Both the position numbers and the translations under genes were made by a program. Shown here piece after piece: positions 5,098-8,465 of a stretch of DNA of 8,465 nucleotides. Numbering within the stretch: the first letter of the stretch is position 1; every line of letters starts with the position of its first letter. Below the pieces are notes generated by a model that was given only the letters and a program-made list of their open reading frames with translations, did not search any database and was not told the DNA's origin. Origin of the DNA: JBNJGT01 sp046496745 (GTDB lineage Archaea; Nanobdellota; Nanobdellia; Woesearchaeales; JACJVW01); contig JAWOGQ010000018.1 in NCBI GenBank assembly GCA_046496745.1, positions 1-8,465 of the forward strand, read 5' to 3'.

Positions 5098-6312
5098 ATG
5101 AGTGTCTTTGATAATATCCGGAAGTTACTGGATAAGGTCTCCACTCGTGTTGAACTCTCGAAGGATGAGCAGGATTATCTCCTGAGCCATAAATCAATCA
5201 AAAAGGCAGATCTTGTGGTTGATGGTGAGACCTATCCAGCCTGGCGGATCATCCAGAACAATGCGTTGGGTCCTGGTAAAGGAGGAATCAGGTTCCATCC
5301 GGATGTATCTGAGGATGAGGTAATGTCACTTTCCTTTTGGATGAGCATAAAGAATTCACTTGTTGGTCTGCCTTATGGTGGTGCAAAGGGGGGTGTCAAG
5401 GTCAATCCTAAATCTCTTTCGCAGAAACAAATTGAGGAACTCAGCAGGGAATATGTAAGAAAGTTCCATGAATCCCTTGGCCAGGATAAGGATATCCCTG
5501 CTCCTGATGTGTATACAAACTCACAGATAATGGCATGGATGCTTGATGAGTTCGAAGAGATCAAAGGCCATCATGAGCCTGGCATGATCACAGGCAAACC
5601 CATGGAGTTAGGTGGTTGTGCGATCAGGGAGGATGCAACCTCCAGAGGTGGTTTGATTGTCCTGGAAGAATTCCTGAAGCGCAGGGGCAAGAAGCCGCAT
5701 GAACTTCGCATAGCTATACAAGGGTTTGGCAATGCTGGCAAGAATATTGCGAAGATGCTCCATGATAAGGGATACCGGGTATTGGCCGTAAGTGACAGTA
5801 AAGGGGCTATCTGTTCGGAAAGCCTGGATATTGAGGCAGTTATAGAGCATAAGGATAAAACCGGCAGTGTTGTGGGTTTTACGGATGCGATTGATGATAT
5901 CCTGACACAGGATGTTGATGTACTGGTGCTTGCAGCTCTGGAGAACCAGATCACAAAAGACAATGCGTCTGATATTAAGGCGTCGTATATACTTGAGCTT
6001 GCAAACGGGCCAATCACTTTTGAGGCGGATGAGGCCCTTACAAGCAAGGGGATCATAGTGATACCTGATATCCTGGCAAATGCAGGAGGGGTTGTTGCAA
6101 GCTATTGTGAGTGGAGCCAGAGTAAGATAGGGCATATCCTTTCAGCTGAAGCGATGTATGAAGTACTTCACAGCAGGATGGTGAATGCGTTTCATTCAGT
6201 GTATGAGGGGTTCCAGGAACAAAAGGAGGATGGAGTTTCCATGCGAATCGCTGCTTATGCTATTGCAATAAAGAGAATACTGCGAGCAGCACGGTTGCGG
6301 GGTGAAGTGTAA
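5098..6312 (+). CDS. gdhA: Glutamate dehydrogenase (Glu/Leu/Phe/Val family)
   Basis: The 404-residue enzyme is close to the 410-420 usual for hexameric archaeal GDH. It catalyses reversible oxidative deamination of glutamate to 2-oxoglutarate and ammonia. Family signatures appear in order: GPGKGGIRFHPDV (58-70), the active-site LPYGGAKGGVKVNP with Lys97, DIPAPDVYTNSQIMAWM with Asp137, GMITGKPMELGG (162-173), REDATSRGG, the Rossmann motif IQGFGNAG (207-214), LANGPITFEADEAL and IPDILANAGGVVASYCEW (322-339). After the second Rossmann strand AVSDSKGAI carries Asp233, as in archaeal enzymes that accept NAD and NADP. The usual EGANGP is ELANGP, a small change near the active site. Cofactor preference cannot be settled by eye, and a leucine dehydrogenase-like specificity is less likely. 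It starts one base after the trxB stop. Confidence 0.9.
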   Translation: MSVFDNIRKLLDKVSTRVELSKDEQDYLLSHKSIKKADLVVDGETYPAWRIIQNNALGPGKGGIRFHPDVSEDEVMSLSFWMSIKNSLVGLPYGGAKGGVKVNPKSLSQKQIEELSREYVRKFHESLGQDKDIPAPDVYTNSQIMAWMLDEFEEIKGHHEPGMITGKPMELGGCAIREDATSRGGLIVLEEFLKRRGKKPHELRIAIQGFGNAGKNIAKMLHDKGYRVLAVSDSKGAICSESLDIEAVIEHKDKTGSVVGFTDAIDDILTQDVDVLVLAALENQITKDNASDIKASYILELANGPITFEADEALTSKGIIVIPDILANAGGVVASYCEWSQSKIGHILSAEAMYEVLHSRMVNAFHSVYEGFQEQKEDGVSMRIAAYAIAIKRILRAARLRGEV

Positions 6313-6326
6313 TACTTAGGAAAACT

Positions 6327-6344
6327 TTTTATATTCTATTTTTT
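6327..6344 (+). promoter_or_regulatory. corA TATA box with overlapping T-tract
   Basis: TTTTATAT (6327-6334) is centred about 26 bases before the corA ATG, predicting a leaderless transcript. A run of six T (6339-6344) between the box and the start could also terminate the upstream operon. So a 43-base gap seems to serve as both terminator and promoter. Confidence 0.5.
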
Positions 6345-6355
6345 AAATAAGGTCT

Positions 6356-7291
6356 ATGTTGCAGGTTTTGCGTTCAGACATGAAGTGGGGGAGCTTAGAG
6401 GATATCCCTTCAAGAACCACCACGCTTGTGGATGTGATATCTCCCACTGATAAGGAACTGGTGCGGTTGAGTGAGATATCAAAGATACCTATAAATGAGT
6501 TCAAGGAGGCAATCGATCCAGACGAGAGACCTCGTGTGTCTCAGGGTGAGAATTATTCCCTGATAATATTCCGGGCGCCATACAGGGTCGGAAAGAAGAT
6601 ATATACAACACCTGTGTCAATATTCCTGTTCAATCATAGTGTGATCTGTTTTCGCCATACAAAGCTCAAGGTATTTGAGGAGGACTTGTATGCAAATATT
6701 GAGAAAAGAAAACAGATATTTGATAAGGGTGCATGGTACTTATGCTACTGGATAATCGATGATATACTGAATTCTTTCTTCTCTTTCATGGATCTTATTG
6801 AGGACAAGATCAACAAGACCGAGGACATGATATATAATTCTGCGGACAAGAAAATACTGCAGGACTTATTCAATTACAAGAAAGTGCTTATCTATTTCCA
6901 TAAGGCTCTTACAGCGAATCGTGAGGTGATAAGCAGTATCGAGAAACGTTACCTGAAGCATTTCCCTGAGAAGGAATTGCATTGTTTCAGGTATACTTAC
7001 AATGATGTTGTGGAACTCCTTGATATGGAAAGCACTTACCGGGATATCCTGACAGGCGCAATGGACATGTATCTTACTTCAGTCTCCAATAATCTCAATA
7101 TCATAATCAAGAAGATGACTGCGATGGGTTCTTTTATCCTTATACCTACCTTGATCTCAGGGATATATGGTATGAATTTTCATTATCTGCCTGAGTTGCA
7201 GTGGAAGTATGGTTATTTCTTTTCCCTGGGCCTCATGGCCTTATCAGTCGTTGCATTGTATTTCTATTTCAAGAAGAAAGAGTGGTTGTAA
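6356..7291 (+). CDS. corA: CorA-type magnesium/divalent cation channel
   Basis: The 311-residue protein has the CorA plan. An N-terminal alpha/beta cytoplasmic domain occupies about 1-125. Long helices follow (about 130-255, with TEDMIYNSADKKILQDLFNYKK and the stalk ending NNLNIIIKKMTAMGSFILIP). The first membrane helix (about 255-271) ends in YGMNF, with the GMN selectivity motif at 272-274. A short loop with PELQWKYGYFF precedes the second helix (about 286-304), and a basic tail KKKEWL completes the protein. CorA forms a homopentamer that admits Mg2+ (some relatives Co2+, Ni2+ or Zn2+) and closes when cytoplasmic Mg2+ is high. The GMN loop is intact, so function is expected. It has its own promoter and is probably not part of the gdh operon. 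Confidence 0.92.
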   Translation: MLQVLRSDMKWGSLEDIPSRTTTLVDVISPTDKELVRLSEISKIPINEFKEAIDPDERPRVSQGENYSLIIFRAPYRVGKKIYTTPVSIFLFNHSVICFRHTKLKVFEEDLYANIEKRKQIFDKGAWYLCYWIIDDILNSFFSFMDLIEDKINKTEDMIYNSADKKILQDLFNYKKVLIYFHKALTANREVISSIEKRYLKHFPEKELHCFRYTYNDVVELLDMESTYRDILTGAMDMYLTSVSNNLNIIIKKMTAMGSFILIPTLISGIYGMNFHYLPELQWKYGYFFSLGLMALSVVALYFYFKKKEWL

Positions 7292-7310
7292 CTTCTAATT
7301 AGTAGTAAAA

Positions 7311-7318
7311 TTTATAAA
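7311..7318 (+). promoter_or_regulatory. TATA box for the aminopeptidase
   Basis: TTTATAAA is centred about 26 bases before the ATG at 7341 and is preceded by an A-rich AAAA. Transcription would start at the ATG. This supports 7341 over the in-frame TTG at 7329, which would lie upstream of the transcript. Confidence 0.55.
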
Positions 7319-7340
7319 TAATATAGGCTTGCCTAGAGAT

Positions 7341-8345
7341 ATGGATGATATTCTGGAATCTATACTGAATTACCTGCAAGTGGAAAGCCATGAATCAGTA
7401 CTCCTGATAGGGGATGAGACCTCTCATGAATTGATTGATGGACTTTACACTAGACTGGATTCAAATGTCAGAAAATATGATCTGAGAGGATTTGACAGGC
7501 CTTTGCAAGAGATACCTGCTGATCTGGGAGATCTTGCAGTTCAATGTGATCTCTGCTTTTATGCACTGGATAAGAAATCTGATGAGACTCATGATGAATT
7601 ATCTTTTCGAAAAGGTTTGGCAGGCCTCGTTGAGGATAATGGTGGGCGGGTAGGAAACATGCTTTCCGTCACACCAGAGATTCTGCAAAGTGCTTTTTCC
7701 GCTGATGCCTCTAAATTAAGGGATATGACGGAGTCTATTTGTGACTACATGCGATCAGTAAGTGCAGTCCATGTGACCTCACCTGGAGGTACTGATGTGA
7801 CTTTTGAATTTGGTGATTATAATTGGATAGCATCAACCGGTTTTATCAAGCGTAAAACAGCGCGTAATATTATGCCTGCTGAGGTCTATACACATCCTGC
7901 ATCGGTAAACGGAGATATTGTAATTGACGGGAGTTATGCACTGCTTATCTCTGATGTCAGGTTCACTAATCCTGTTGAATGCACTAAAAACAATCCCCTT
8001 TATTGGAAAGTGAGAGATGGAATCGTTGTTGATGTTTTGTGCAAGAACAAGCAAGTGGAAAATGCAGTGGTTGAAACTATGGATCAGTACGAGAACGCAC
8101 GAAGAATCGGAGAATATGGTATGGGTACTAACATTGGAATCAAGCGAATGTTAGGTCATGTAGGTCATGATGAGAAATTTCCAACAGTCCATGTAGCTAA
8201 TGGACGAGGTTATCCTAAAGAAACTGGTGCAGTGTATGATTGCAACATTCATCATGATGGTCTCGTTCTTGATGCGCGGGTTCAAAATCTTGATGATGGT
8301 ATGATAATTCTTGATAAGGGTATGTACGCAGGAAAGTTTTTATAG
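7341..8345 (+). CDS. M29-family metallo-aminopeptidase
   Basis: The 334-residue protein resembles thermophilic-type (M29, AmpS/AmpT/PepS) aminopeptidases, which remove N-terminal residues from peptides using two divalent metals. The expected metal ligands are visible: Glu181 in PAEVYTHP, Glu258 in GEYGMGTN, His284 in TVHVANGRG, and His304 and Asp306 in IHHDG. Their order and the H-x-D pair match the family. The protein is shorter than the roughly 410 residues of AmpS, with a reduced N-terminal domain, as in several archaeal members. No signal peptide is seen, so it is probably cytoplasmic, in peptide turnover. The start was set at the ATG because of the TATA spacing. Its stop codon lies within the likely TATA box of the next gene. 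Confidence 0.82.
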   Translation: MDDILESILNYLQVESHESVLLIGDETSHELIDGLYTRLDSNVRKYDLRGFDRPLQEIPADLGDLAVQCDLCFYALDKKSDETHDELSFRKGLAGLVEDNGGRVGNMLSVTPEILQSAFSADASKLRDMTESICDYMRSVSAVHVTSPGGTDVTFEFGDYNWIASTGFIKRKTARNIMPAEVYTHPASVNGDIVIDGSYALLISDVRFTNPVECTKNNPLYWKVRDGIVVDVLCKNKQVENAVVETMDQYENARRIGEYGMGTNIGIKRMLGHVGHDEKFPTVHVANGRGYPKETGAVYDCNIHHDGLVLDARVQNLDDGMIILDKGMYAGKFL

Positions 8346-8366
8346 TGAGCCTTTTTGTTGTTTTTG
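8337..8366 (+). promoter_or_regulatory. EndoQ TATA box overlapping the upstream stop codon, then T-tract
   Basis: TTTTTATAG (8337-8345) includes the aminopeptidase TAG and is centred about 27 bases before the ATG at 8368, the leaderless spacing used elsewhere here. CTTTTTGTTGTTTTTG (8351-8366) follows and may terminate the aminopeptidase transcript. Promoter and terminator would then occupy the same 30 bases. Confidence 0.45.
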
Positions 8367-8367
8367 T

Positions 8368-8465
8368 ATGATTATTGCTGATCTGCATATACATAGTAGG
8401 TTTGCGCAGGGGACGAGCAAGGATCTTACTATCCAGAATCTGGTCAAATGGGCACGGATAAAGGG
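8368..8465 (+). CDS. endoQ: PHP-domain nuclease, EndoQ-like (5' end only)
   Basis: Thirty-two codons are visible before the window ends. The start MIIADLHIHSRF carries the DxHxH motif of PHP phosphoesterases, two of whose histidines bind active-site metal. The following GTSKDLTIQNLVKWARIK fits the endonuclease Q family, which nicks DNA 5' to deaminated bases such as uracil, hypoxanthine and xanthine. Other PHP proteins (polymerase-type, histidinol phosphatase) share the first motif but not so clearly the TSKDLT continuation. The frame is open to the edge, and catalytic residues beyond it cannot be checked. Confidence 0.7.
   Translation, partial: MIIADLHIHSRFAQGTSKDLTIQNLVKWARIK

Noticed and set aside
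4440..5144. Long minus-strand frame of 234 codons opposite trxB
   Set aside because: It is antisense to a gene with complete TrxB motifs, its translation is Ser/Cys/Ile/Leu-rich with no family pattern, and it has no promoter or ribosome site.
5571..6135. Two overlapping minus-strand frames (161 and 175 codons) opposite gdh
   Set aside because: Shadows of the biased codon use of gdh; low-complexity Ser/Ala/Leu text in different frames, no recognisable domain.
7329..7340. TTG start four codons before the aminopeptidase ATG
   Set aside because: It lies upstream of the predicted transcription start and has no ribosome site.

Overview
The window is archaeal. Evidence for this is an archaeal-type SepF, a PHP-domain EndoQ-family start, archaeal TATA boxes about 25-27 bases before start codons, a paired half-size DUF318/ArsP-type permease and an M29 aminopeptidase of the short archaeal kind. 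The coding DNA is moderately AT-rich. An uncultured lineage, possibly of DPANN type, fits the style, but the sequence alone does not fix the phylum. There are no RNA genes, CRISPR arrays or complete mobile elements.

Layout. Positions 1-281 are strongly AT-rich and hold no recognisable gene, only an interrupted minus-strand frame and short inverted repeats. Next, on the minus strand, comes asnB (282-1061), whose synthetase domain stops just after the PP-loop. Upstream of it lie a 22-residue SEC-C zinc-motif microprotein (1093-1161) that overlaps the stop of sepF (1161-1562), and then a permease split into two genes overlapping by ATGA (1737-2234 and 2231-2647). A 226-base divergent spacer separates these from the plus-strand genes: a BASS-family transporter fused to two CBS motifs (2874-4202), a thioredoxin reductase (4203-5096), a glutamate dehydrogenase (5098-6312), a CorA-type magnesium channel (6356-7291), an M29 aminopeptidase (7341-8345) and the first 32 codons of an EndoQ-like nuclease (8368 to the window end).

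How it works together. The BASS-CBS, trxB and gdh genes are separated by 0-1 bases, and the second and third have Shine-Dalgarno sites inside the preceding gene, so they form one operon linking membrane transport, NADPH-dependent thiol reduction and glutamate/2-oxoglutarate metabolism. corA, the aminopeptidase and endoQ each seem to have their own promoter with the TATA box placed so that the transcript begins at or next to the ATG (leaderless). asnB and the first permease half show the same arrangement, whereas sepF has a short leader with a strong GGAGGG site. The least ordinary items are the sepF-coupled SEC-C microprotein, the BASS-CBS fusion in a redox/GDH operon, the split permease and the truncated asnB next to AT-rich DNA. 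I see no large undescribed multi-gene system.
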